A stretch of 6,943 bases of DNA from Bacillota bacterium (GCA_021802375.1 JAKAAL010000212.1:1-6943); one strand, 5' to 3'. Shown: positions 1 through 6,477, numbered from the stretch's first letter. Notes: generated by a model from the sequence alone, not told the origin. Translations and numbers: made by a program.

Positions 1-1
1 G

Positions 2-790
2 TATAAGCAGGGACAGGCGATTGGTGCATTCAATGTAGATTCTTTGGATATGGCCGTTGGGGTGGTTGCTGGGGCAGAGGCTGTAGACCAAGGGGCAATA
101 ATTCAAGTTACGGTGGATACGCTCAACACCTGGGGTTGGGAGTGGTTTGCAGGGGCACTGACGCGTCTTTTGGACACGGCTCACGTGGATCTAGGCCTGC
201 ATCTTGATCATGCCAAGCATCTTGCGGATATTCAACACGCCATCGGGGTCGGGTTTACTTCGGTTATGTTTGATGGCTCCACGTTGGCGTTTAACGATAA
301 CGTGCGGCTTACCGATGAGGTGGTTCAGGTGTCACGCGGTCAAGAGGTGATGGTGGAGGCGGAATTAGGACACGTAGGACGAGACGGAGAGCCGGGAGAA
401 TGGGAGGCGGTGACCGATCCCGAGACGGCGCGGCATTTCTTAGCCGCGACCGAAGTGGATATGCTGGCGGTAGCCATTGGCACGCGTCATGGCCATCAAG
501 TGGGGGCAACCCATATGCGCCTAGACGTGCTTCAAGCGATTCACGAACACGTGGGATGCCCGCTCGTCCTTCATGGGTCGAGTGGAGTGCCGGATTCCTT
601 GCTGGCCCAGGTGGTTCCGATGGGGATCGGCAAAGTCAATGTGGGAACGGAACTGCGGCGGATCTGGTGGCAAAGTGTAGAACGGAGCCAAGGAGAAAAG
701 ACGCGAAAAGCGCTGCGACTGGCTGCCGATAATATTGCAGGCTATGTGCAAAAGAAGATTCAGGTCCTATCGGGCAAGGCCTTGGATTAG
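2..790 (+). CDS. class II ketose-bisphosphate aldolase (fructose/tagatose-bisphosphate aldolase family), 5' partial
   Basis: This is a zinc-dependent class II aldolase, which would reversibly split a ketose phosphate into DHAP and an aldehyde in the cytoplasm. The frame is open to the left edge. The visible 262 residues begin at the family's N-terminal GAFN motif, so only about 13 residues appear to be missing. Counting from the first visible residue, HLDH at 67-70 supplies the catalytic Asp69 and a zinc-binding His. MFDGS (89-93), VEAELG (118-123), GTRHG (160-164, second zinc His163), LVLHGSSG (188-195, third zinc His191) and NVGTEL (213-218, phosphate loop) follow in the expected order. The stretch around 140-165 resembles GatY/KbaY tagatose-bisphosphate aldolases. 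After GTRHG the usual aromatic/Lys-Gly segment is replaced by HQVGATHM, and the region at 39-50 is Trp-rich, so the true substrate is uncertain. It lies 33 nt before a sugar kinase on the same strand, probably in one operon. A TTG at 44 and an ATG at 50 are internal codons, not the start. The family is sure; the substrate is not. Confidence 0.93.
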   Translation, partial: YKQGQAIGAFNVDSLDMAVGVVAGAEAVDQGAIIQVTVDTLNTWGWEWFAGALTRLLDTAHVDLGLHLDHAKHLADIQHAIGVGFTSVMFDGSTLAFNDNVRLTDEVVQVSRGQEVMVEAELGHVGRDGEPGEWEAVTDPETARHFLAATEVDMLAVAIGTRHGHQVGATHMRLDVLQAIHEHVGCPLVLHGSSGVPDSLLAQVVPMGIGKVNVGTELRRIWWQSVERSQGEKTRKALRLAADNIAGYVQKKIQVLSGKALD

Positions 791-806
791 TCGATCATCG
801 GAGCAT

Positions 807-813
807 AAGGGGA
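807..813 (+). promoter_or_regulatory. ribosome binding site for the FGGY kinase
   Basis: AAGGGGA lies 10 nt before the ATG at 824, inside the 33-nt gap after the aldolase stop codon. It supports this ATG as the kinase start. No promoter or terminator is visible in the gap, consistent with co-transcription. Confidence 0.6.
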
Positions 814-823
814 TCATACGGAC

Positions 824-2275
824 ATGGAGAGTTATATCGGAATCGATGTGGGAACGCAGGCATTGAAAGCGGTGCTCATAGATACCGTTGGGGAGATTCA
901 ATGGTCGCGTTCCGTACCCTATGCCACCCGGAGTCCCCAACGCGGATGGTTTGAACAAGACCCAAGGGATTGGCTTCATGCCTACGACCAGATTCTAGAG
1001 CAATTGGACCAGGAACGTCCCGAGCTTAATGTCCGCGGCATTGGGTTCACGGGTCAGATGCACACCACCGTCGTAGCAGACGATGAAGGGAAGCCTTTAC
1101 GCCCCGCCATCTTGTGGTCCGATGGTCGGGCGTCGCATTACGGTGAGGCATTGATCGAGCGCTATGGCAAGGAGACGTTGCGGCGGATTACAGGTAATTA
1201 CCCGCTTCCTAATTTTTCGCTCCTGAAGCTTTTGTGGATTCGCGACCATGAGCCGGAGATCTATCAACGTGTGAAGAAAACAGCGGTGGCCAAAGATTGG
1301 CTGCGCAATGTGGTTTCTGACACCCATCAAGCTGAAGTGACCGATGCCTCGGGCACTTTTCTGCTCGACGTGGGCCGGCGCCAATGGGCCTCCCCATTCA
1401 TGCAAGATGTGGGAATCGACCCATCTTGGTGGGGGCAGGTGGTAGAGTCTACAGGCATTGTCGGCGAATTAAAGCGAGGTCCGAAAGGTTTCGGAGGGAT
1501 CCCGGTGGTGGCGGGGGCCGGGGATCAAGAAGCCAGTGCCATTGGAACGGGACTGCAGAATGAGGAAGACTTGGGGTTGTCGTTAGGCACTTCCGGCGTG
1601 CTATTCTGGCCTACCACCGAGTTTCATCCGAGTCCCCATCGTTCGGTGCATGCGTTCTGCCATGCGGCGCCGAATACTTGGCACTGGATGGCGGTGACTC
1701 AGTCCGCGGCATTGTCGTTGTCGTGGCTGCGACAAGCCTTCTTTTCGGGCAAACCCTATACCGAGATTGAACGGGCGGCGGCGAATGCGTCTCCGGGTGC
1801 GCGGGGGCTATTTTTCTTCCCTTTTCTACAAGGAGAGCGGGCACCTCTGGTCAATCCCCTGGCCCAAGGTACTCTAATGGGACTGACCCCAGAACATACC
1901 TCGAGTGAGGTCGCTAGGGCGGTCTTGGAAGGGGTGGCTTTTAGTTTGTATCACGCCTGGACGGCGATGAATGCCACGGGCGCTATCAAGCCGCGGCGCA
2001 TTGTGGCCACTGGTGGCGGTTCCAAGAGCACACTATGGCTCGATATTTTGGCCGGAGTGTTTGGATATCCGTTGGTCGTTGGGAGTGATCAAGGGGCCGC
2101 CCGTGGGGCAGCCCTTTTAGCCAGAGATTCCGTCGTCGGGAAGCAGCAGGACCTCTTGAAGCCAGCGTTCCACGCGAGAGAATCGGACAAGGCTTTTGAT
2201 TATCGGGAATTAACTCAACGCTACATATGGTGGGCAGAACGACTGAATGGGCTGTGGGCGGATACCCGGGATTGA
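824..2275 (+). CDS. xylB: xylulokinase-type FGGY carbohydrate kinase
   Basis: This cytoplasmic kinase would transfer phosphate from ATP to a ketose, most likely D-xylulose giving D-xylulose 5-phosphate for the pentose phosphate pathway. Its 483 residues match the usual length of the family. The first FGGY domain starts with the IGIDVGTQ phosphate loop (5-12) and carries the xylulokinase substrate motif QMH (78-80), ILWSDGR (96-102), ITGN (122-125) and the DASGTFLLDV segment (174-183). The catalytic base is Asp234 in GAGDQ, where E. coli XylB has GGGDN. The second, ATP-binding domain shows LGTSG (254-258), FLQGERAP (334-341), VLEGVAF (367-373), TGGGSKS (396-402) and QGAARGAA (423-430). The start is the first ATG after a fair ribosome binding site. 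The gene follows the aldolase closely and ends at a convergent junction. Kinase class is near certain and xylulose specificity likely, but other ketoses (ribulose, a 1-phosphorylating activity) cannot be ruled out. Confidence 0.92.
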   Translation: MESYIGIDVGTQALKAVLIDTVGEIQWSRSVPYATRSPQRGWFEQDPRDWLHAYDQILEQLDQERPELNVRGIGFTGQMHTTVVADDEGKPLRPAILWSDGRASHYGEALIERYGKETLRRITGNYPLPNFSLLKLLWIRDHEPEIYQRVKKTAVAKDWLRNVVSDTHQAEVTDASGTFLLDVGRRQWASPFMQDVGIDPSWWGQVVESTGIVGELKRGPKGFGGIPVVAGAGDQEASAIGTGLQNEEDLGLSLGTSGVLFWPTTEFHPSPHRSVHAFCHAAPNTWHWMAVTQSAALSLSWLRQAFFSGKPYTEIERAAANASPGARGLFFFPFLQGERAPLVNPLAQGTLMGLTPEHTSSEVARAVLEGVAFSLYHAWTAMNATGAIKPRRIVATGGGSKSTLWLDILAGVFGYPLVVGSDQGAARGAALLARDSVVGKQQDLLKPAFHARESDKAFDYRELTQRYIWWAERLNGLWADTRD

Positions 2276-2371
2276 TCGCGTCGGAGTGGCCGCCATGTGT
2301 ATCGACATTGCCGATTCATGGCACCCTTTGTCGCCTAAATTTATTTGCCCCATCCGCAATGCCTGTAATAA

Positions 2372-2404
2372 GCCCTTGGATCCATTTTAATAGGATCCAA
2401 GGGC
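2372..2404. terminator. 12-bp perfect hairpin between convergent genes, probable bidirectional terminator
   Basis: The arms GCCCTTGGATCC (2372-2383) and GGATCCAAGGGC (2393-2404) are exact reverse complements around a 9-nt AT-rich loop. The hairpin sits between the kinase stop (2275) and the amidohydrolase stop (2439), where both transcripts must end. There is no real T-run on either side. The minus-strand exit reads TTATTA, so it fits the amidohydrolase transcript slightly better. A smaller inverted repeat, AATATG/CATATT, follows at 2405-2424. The remaining bases of this 163-bp gap show nothing else. Confidence 0.7.
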
Positions 2405-2438
2405 AATATGCGCCATGCCATATTAACGACCCAGTATT

Positions 2439-3620
2439 TTACCGCATGAGATTACCGTGTTGGACCACGGCTTTTACGTGAGATAGCGCTTTAATGTCCG
2501 TAAGTGGATCTCCCTGCACGGCTAGTAGGTCCGCGTAGGCACCCGGCGTAACTTTCCCGGTAATTCCTTCCACACCCAAGGCCTCTGCCGAAGTCGCCGT
2601 GGCAGCAGTCAACGCTTCCACCGGAGAAAGGCCGCAATCCACCAGCATGGCGACCTCGAGCGCGAGAGGACTATGAGGGTGTAGCGGTGAGCCGGCGTCC
2701 GTGCCTCCTGCAATCTTCACGCCATAGCGTTTCGCCCTTCGTACCGCTTCCCAAGTGGCATCCGCCACCCAGCGGCTCTTTTCGAGTACGTACTGAGGAA
2801 TTCCGCTCTCCGCTCCTTGTCGCGCCATTTGAGTAAATACGGAAACGGTAGGAACGTAGTAAGTACCGCGTTCGGCCATGAGGGCAGCTGTTTCGTCGTC
2901 TAAGAAACAGCCATGTTCGATCGTGTCGACCCCAGCTAGTACGGCGTTTTTGATACCTTCAAGACCTTCTGCATGGGCTGCCACCCGTAGTCCGCGTTTG
3001 TGCGCTTCTTCAACCGCGGTAGCCATTTCTTCAATATTAAGCTGCGATTGGCTGGGTTTTTCGCCCTCGGTGTAAACTCCCCCGGTCGCCATCACCTTAA
3101 TGACTTCTGCCCCCTCTTTTATCGCTTGTCGCACGGCTTTGCGCATGCCATCCGTTCCATCGACTTCACGGCCAAAGCTCCACCCATGGCCCCCGGTCAT
3201 CATGATGGCTGGTCCTGCGGAGACAATATAGGGCGCTTGAATAATCCCTAGTCTTTGTGCTTGGGATAGTGCTTGCGGTACCCCATACGGGCCCCCAACG
3301 TCCCGTACTGTGGTTACACCGTCTAGGAGCGTTTTATATGCGTGATTCACGGCCCGCATGGTCATAAGGTGGGAGGATTCCGTCTCGGCCTTCCCACGGG
3401 GATGAGCCGACCCATCCCACACCAAATGTACATGGAGATCGATGAGTCCGGGAACTAGGGTCACCTGATTACCAAAGTCGATGTCGTCCCCGGAGTGATA
3501 ACCGTCGGTTCCTGTATCTTTTATCCGTCCCGCCTCGTCGACGACTACGTATCCGTTCTGAAGGACGACATTGTCGCCGCACCAAACTTGCCCTGCCCGA
3601 AAAATCCTATCGCGTGCCAT
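2439..3620 (-). CDS. metal-dependent amidohydrolase (imidazolonepropionase-like / Xaa-Pro dipeptidase-like)
   Basis: A 393-residue enzyme of the amidohydrolase superfamily, in the group usually annotated as imidazolonepropionase-related or prolidase-like (COG1228 type). It has no signal peptide and is probably cytoplasmic. It starts with the small beta-sandwich typical of these enzymes (about 1-55), followed by the TIM barrel. The metal ligands are all present: HVH (63-65) after PGLIDL, Lys175 in EVIKVMATGG (likely carboxylated and bridging two metals), His216 in AAHAEG, His236 in IEHG, and Asp308 in GGTDAG. MTGGHGWSFG (141-150) is characteristic of this subgroup, and the C-terminus returns to the sandwich with YADLLAVQGDPL (362-373). 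The ATG at 3620 is backed by an excellent AAGGAG site. It lies 20 nt after the transporter stop on the same strand, so the two are almost surely co-transcribed. The reaction is hydrolysis of an amide, peptide, carbamate or cyclic imide; the substrate is not readable. It is probably not HutI itself, since no other histidine-degradation genes are present. Confidence 0.9.
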   Translation of the reverse strand: MARDRIFRAGQVWCGDNVVLQNGYVVVDEAGRIKDTGTDGYHSGDDIDFGNQVTLVPGLIDLHVHLVWDGSAHPRGKAETESSHLMTMRAVNHAYKTLLDGVTTVRDVGGPYGVPQALSQAQRLGIIQAPYIVSAGPAIMMTGGHGWSFGREVDGTDGMRKAVRQAIKEGAEVIKVMATGGVYTEGEKPSQSQLNIEEMATAVEEAHKRGLRVAAHAEGLEGIKNAVLAGVDTIEHGCFLDDETAALMAERGTYYVPTVSVFTQMARQGAESGIPQYVLEKSRWVADATWEAVRRAKRYGVKIAGGTDAGSPLHPHSPLALEVAMLVDCGLSPVEALTAATATSAEALGVEGITGKVTPGAYADLLAVQGDPLTDIKALSHVKAVVQHGNLMR

Positions 3621-3627
3621 TAAAAGA

Positions 3628-3636
3628 CTCCTTTCT
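3628..3636 (-). promoter_or_regulatory. strong ribosome binding site of the amidohydrolase
   Basis: On the minus strand AGAAAGGAG precedes the ATG at 3620 with a 7-nt gap. It lies wholly in the 20-nt space after the transporter stop codon. This fixes the start and implies efficient translation from the shared message. Confidence 0.8.
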
Positions 3637-3640
3637 GATG

Positions 3641-5017
3641 TCAGGCTTTCAACTGAAGTTCTTCCGCCGTGATGCGCTCTAAGGTTTTAGACCTCGTGTT
3701 GATTCCTAACCAGGCAACAAAAATGACGCCAATGGCGAGGACGACCGTGCTCACCGTAAATACGCCACCGAACCCAATGCGAGCATACGTAAATCCGATG
3801 ATGAGCGGGGCTAAGATGCCACCGACGCGCCCGACCGCTGATGCCACACCCATGCCGGTGGTGCGATAGGATGTCGGATAGACTTCAGGCGTATACGCAT
3901 AGATTCCGGCATAGCTACCATTCATAAAGAATGAGAGACAAAAACCAAAGATGATAATGGATAGGTTGGTGTGGTAGACAGCCATGAGCAGGGCTGAAAT
4001 CGCACCCAAGGCCATGTAGAGAACAATAGTCTGCTTGCGTCCAAGCCTTTCGTTAAGCCATGCCGCAGAGTAATACCCGGGGATCTGGGCGAGATAAATG
4101 ATGATGGAGTAGCCAAAGCTTTTGGTGATCGTCAAACCTGATTTGATTAACAGTGTGGGGATCCATGTGAAAAATCCGTAATAGGCGAAAGTGATCGCAA
4201 ACCAAAGTACCCACATCATGCTGGTAGTACGAGCTACACGACCGCGCCACAGTGCCGCCAGGTTTGTCTGAAAGGTTCCACCGACATTGGCCGATCCGTC
4301 TGAGAACACGATGTTTTCTAAGGGAGGTAGAGGTTTTCCTGTCGCTTGCGCCACATGGGTCTCCAACTGTTCGACTACCAGACTGGCTTCGTGGGTGCGG
4401 TTTCGCGATAGTAGCCATCGAGGTGACTCCGGCAAGCCGCGACGCCACCAGATCAAGAGAAACACGGGTAAAGCCGTAATGATGATTACGAGTCTCCACC
4501 CAATTGGAGAGGTCGGAATCACAAAGTAACCGAGTAATGCGGCAAAAACAAATCCAAATGAGAAAAATCCCGCGAGAGCTCCTACGTATCGACCCCGGAC
4601 CTTACTATTGATAAATTCCGAGAGATAGGGGGCTATAATAGCACTTTGAGCACCTGTGCCGATTCCCGCCAAAACCCGAAACACGAAGAAGAATTGCCAG
4701 CTATCCGCGAATGCGCTAATTAATGTAGCTATGCTATAAAATCCTAGCGACCACACAATTATTGTGCGGCGACCAATTAAGTCTCCGAGTGTGCCCGATA
4801 AGAATGCGCCGATGAGATACCCGATTAATAAGGCGCTACCCAAAAGACCTGTTTCACCGTTGGTCAAATGCCAAGGTTTAATAATGGCCGCTAATACAAA
4901 AGCGATAACGGCTCCGTCCATTGCGTCAAACGTGTATCCGAGTCCGCCCATGAAAAGCAGGCGGGTTTGCGGGCGACTCATTGGCAATCGCTCAAGCCGA
5001 TTTAATAAGTCGTTCAT
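3641..5017 (-). CDS. MFS transporter, sugar-porter/SV2/NiaP-like
   Basis: A 458-residue inner-membrane permease with about twelve hydrophobic segments (roughly 20-45, 58-80, 85-103, 108-130, 145-165, 174-192, then 266-288, 300-320, 330-347, 352-375, 388-410, 418-440). A long cytoplasmic loop of about 70 residues separates the halves. Signature motifs are present: GYTFDAMD in helix 1 (27-34), GDLIGRR (78-84) in the loop between helices 2 and 3, RVLAGIGTG (114-122), PESPRWL (196-202) after helix 6, ERLGRK (323-328) and PEVYPTSYRTTGMG (377-390). The paired acidic residues of helix 1 and the last motif are typical of SV2-related transporters such as the niacin carrier NiaP and of aromatic or organic acid carriers, rather than true hexose permeases. 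It would act by proton symport. The start at 5017 has a strong ribosome binding site. It is the first gene of a two-gene unit with the amidohydrolase and faces a LysR regulator. The substrate is unknown; a small organic anion or the amidohydrolase's substrate is my inference. Confidence 0.9.
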   Translation of the reverse strand: MNDLLNRLERLPMSRPQTRLLFMGGLGYTFDAMDGAVIAFVLAAIIKPWHLTNGETGLLGSALLIGYLIGAFLSGTLGDLIGRRTIIVWSLGFYSIATLISAFADSWQFFFVFRVLAGIGTGAQSAIIAPYLSEFINSKVRGRYVGALAGFFSFGFVFAALLGYFVIPTSPIGWRLVIIITALPVFLLIWWRRGLPESPRWLLSRNRTHEASLVVEQLETHVAQATGKPLPPLENIVFSDGSANVGGTFQTNLAALWRGRVARTTSMMWVLWFAITFAYYGFFTWIPTLLIKSGLTITKSFGYSIIIYLAQIPGYYSAAWLNERLGRKQTIVLYMALGAISALLMAVYHTNLSIIIFGFCLSFFMNGSYAGIYAYTPEVYPTSYRTTGMGVASAVGRVGGILAPLIIGFTYARIGFGGVFTVSTVVLAIGVIFVAWLGINTRSKTLERITAEELQLKA

Positions 5018-5022
5018 ACCAA

Positions 5023-5034
5023 TCTCCCTCCCTT
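5023..5034 (-). promoter_or_regulatory. ribosome binding site of the MFS transporter
   Basis: The minus strand reads AAGGGAGGGAGA just before the ATG at 5017. This purine-rich stretch supports that start over the internal Met13. Confidence 0.7.
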
Positions 5035-5087
5035 GAAAAAAGATTTTGTGCCACAGTATCTAGCTTGATAAAACCGCATCAGCCCTA

Positions 5088-5116
5088 TATATAGAGCCTC
5101 TGTTCGATACCTTAAA
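5088..5116 (-). promoter_or_regulatory. possible promoter for the MFS-amidohydrolase operon
   Basis: On the minus strand TTTAAG (5116-5111) and TATATA (5093-5088) are separated by exactly 17 bp. They match the sigma-A consensus at 3/6 and 4/6 positions. The -10 part lies in the 10-bp palindrome CTATATATAG (5085-5094). Initiation near 5081 would give a leader of about 60 nt. A better -10 hexamer, TATACT (5155-5150 on the minus strand), has no convincing -35 and is an alternative. A weak core promoter would suit an activator-dependent operon. This is a by-eye prediction. Confidence 0.3.
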
Positions 5117-5268
5117 CCAGCTTTTTCATAGGTGTGGGTGCCCTGCAGGAGTATAGGTATCTCCGCTAGAAAAATTTGAGTTCTACTCCCGGTAAGAGAC
5201 TGCCTATTGCGGTCCTTGCGACACAAGTCGTTGCCAGAATGTTTGTCTCTGACAATTGTGTGTAATCA

Positions 5269-5303
5269 GATATTGATGGGAATTGAATTTCCTGTCCAAT
5301 ATC
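5269..5303. promoter_or_regulatory. nested dyad, candidate LysR-type operator
   Basis: The exact inverted repeat GATATTG (5269-5275) and CAATATC (5297-5303) encloses a second imperfect palindrome, GGAATTGAATTTCC (5279-5292), with almost the same centre (5286 and 5285.5). It lies 38 bp before the regulator's GTG codon, in the divergent region. LysR-family proteins typically bind such interrupted dyads and repress their own gene from them. Here the dyad would overlap the -35 region of the proposed regulator promoter. Binding by the neighbouring protein is inference. Confidence 0.45.
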
Positions 5304-5312
5304 ATATCGGTA

Positions 5313-5318
5313 TATAAT
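5313..5318 (+). promoter_or_regulatory. -10 element of the LysR gene promoter
   Basis: A perfect TATAAT lies 23 bp upstream of the GTG start. The sequence 17-18 bp further upstream (TTCCTG region, 5289-5294) is a poor -35. Initiation near 5325 would leave a leader of only about 17 nt. The rest of the 324-bp divergent gap (5018-5341) is AT-rich and holds only short palindromes such as ACAATTGT (5252-5259). Confidence 0.45.
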
Positions 5319-5341
5319 AATATCCAGAATGTATTTATGAG

Positions 5342-6244
5342 GTGAGACAAGTAGAACTTCGACATCTTCGGTATTTTATTGCGGTTGCGGAGAAACTCAA
5401 CTTTGGGCAGGCGGCCGCTTCGTTAAATTTATCGCAACCTCCTCTGAGCAAACAGATAAAGGATTTAGAAACCGAGCTGGGTGCGACACTTTTTCACCGT
5501 ACCAAGCGACGAGTAGAACTGACGGCCGCGGGCCGGGAGTTTTTATTGTATGCTCAAGACATTCTACGTACGGCAGATGAAGCTCAATTCCGCGTTAGGC
5601 AAGTGGAAGCGGGGACCATGGGGACGTTAATTATTGGATTTACCGGGACCGCCATTTTTGACTTACAACCCATCGTCCGTACGTTTAATCAATCGCATCC
5701 TGACGTGGAAGTAATCCTACGGCGGATGGTCACCAGCGATCAACAAAATGGACTAAAAGACCGGTCGATCTCCGTCGGGCACTTAATTCTTCCACTTTCT
5801 GACACGGGACTAGATGTTCTTCCGATACGTCGGGATTCGTTTGTCGTGTCCCTCCCGGCGACGCACCCGATTGCTCAAGGGTTCGAACCCGTCAAGGTCG
5901 CTAGCCTGGCTCACGAAAACTTTATCATCACTCCTCGGGCTGCGGGCACGAGTTACCACGATGTGGTCATGTCAATCTTTCTGCAAGGTGGATTTTTGCC
6001 CCGAGTTAGCCTTGAAATAGACCATATCGAATCTATTCCCGCATTTATATCCATCGGAATGGGAGTCGCGTTTGTGCCGCAGTCGCTGTCAAATCTTAAA
6101 GTTGAAGGGGTTGTGTACAAAAGCATCGACGTGGTAAAGCCTGTGATGGAGATGGCTTTGGCATGGCGTAAAGACGATCGGTCCCCAATTGTTAGATCTT
6201 TTATTGAATGCGCCTTTAGCTATCAAGAAAGATTGTTCCACTAA
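5342..6244 (+). CDS. LysR-type transcriptional regulator
   Basis: A 300-residue DNA-binding regulator of normal length for the family. The winged helix-turn-helix occupies about residues 5-66, with ELRHLRYF (5-12), LNFGQAAASLNLSQPPLS (19-36) as the recognition unit, and LFHRTKRRVELTAAGREF (50-67) as the wing and the start of the linker helix. The linker helix runs to about 90. The periplasmic-binding-like effector domain spans about 95-297 and includes SFVVSLPATHPIA (166-178) and GMGVAFVPQSL (239-249). It most resembles the BenM/CatM/CynR branch, whose members sense aromatic or small organic acids. The GTG at 5342 is the only good start: the frame is closed by TAA at 5318-5320 with no ATG between, and ELRHLRYF must be included. 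No Shine-Dalgarno sequence is visible at normal spacing. The effector domain has ISVGHLILP (143-151) where relatives usually have a DVGF/I-R-P motif. Divergent from the MFS-amidohydrolase unit, it probably controls that unit and itself. Confidence 0.93.
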   Translation: MRQVELRHLRYFIAVAEKLNFGQAAASLNLSQPPLSKQIKDLETELGATLFHRTKRRVELTAAGREFLLYAQDILRTADEAQFRVRQVEAGTMGTLIIGFTGTAIFDLQPIVRTFNQSHPDVEVILRRMVTSDQQNGLKDRSISVGHLILPLSDTGLDVLPIRRDSFVVSLPATHPIAQGFEPVKVASLAHENFIITPRAAGTSYHDVVMSIFLQGGFLPRVSLEIDHIESIPAFISIGMGVAFVPQSLSNLKVEGVVYKSIDVVKPVMEMALAWRKDDRSPIVRSFIECAFSYQERLFH

Positions 6245-6446
6245 CAGATAATGGATACTATTTGTGTTGTAGCCTTTGGCAGACTCTACCGCACGAATAG
6301 AGATGGCAATTCACACATCCTTAGATTCCAACCATTCGGTCTCGCAAATGCTGAAACTGGAAAAATAACGGCGCATGACATCGGTGGGGTCGCTCGATCT
6401 CCAGTGCTTGAGCGGGTACCGATTAGAATACTCCGACACGTCTAAA

Positions 6447-6477
6447 GGCACGGCCAAAGCCGCCCTTTGGGCGTGCC
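6447..6477. terminator. 13-bp hairpin between convergent genes, probable bidirectional terminator
   Basis: The left arm GGCACGGCCAAAG (6447-6459) pairs with CTTTGGGCGTGCC (6465-6477) at 12 of 13 positions, the exception being one central G-G mismatch, around the 5-nt loop CCGCC. It lies between the LysR stop (6244) and the dehydratase stop (6487), only 9 bp from the latter. The minus-strand exit begins TTTAGA; the plus-strand exit has no T-run. The 202 bp from 6245 to 6446 hold no gene I can support. Confidence 0.7.

Noticed and set aside
1546..1560. Whether GAGDQ in the kinase (coded just upstream of here) signals loss of activity
   Set aside because: The catalytic Asp234 is intact and only the following Asn is replaced by Gln, a change I believe occurs in active members of the family.
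2227..2481. 84-codon plus-strand frame spanning the kinase end and the hairpin
   Set aside because: It starts inside the kinase, runs through the terminator hairpin and ends in the opposite-strand amidohydrolase, so it is a shadow frame.
2439..3620. Calling the amidohydrolase HutI (imidazolonepropionase) and the locus a histidine-degradation operon
   Set aside because: No hutH, hutU or hutG-like gene is present, and the MTGGHGWSFG segment and length fit the broader prolidase-like subgroup.
4053..4499. 148-codon minus-strand frame within the MFS gene
   Set aside because: It lies in another frame of the transporter, whose own product has all family motifs; the alternative product has none.
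5014..5226. 70-codon minus-strand frame overlapping the MFS start
   Set aside because: It overlaps the strong MFS ribosome binding site and start codon, has no ribosome binding site of its own and has no family signature. The region is better read as promoter and leader.
5018..5341. Riboswitch or T-box leader upstream of the MFS gene
   Set aside because: I looked for a T-box-like conserved stretch and a terminator/antiterminator pair before the start and saw neither; only short palindromes occur.
6251..6445. 64-codon plus-strand frame after the LysR gene
   Set aside because: It lacks a ribosome binding site, runs almost into the terminator-like hairpin, and its product has no recognisable motif or amphipathic pattern. 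It is probably chance.
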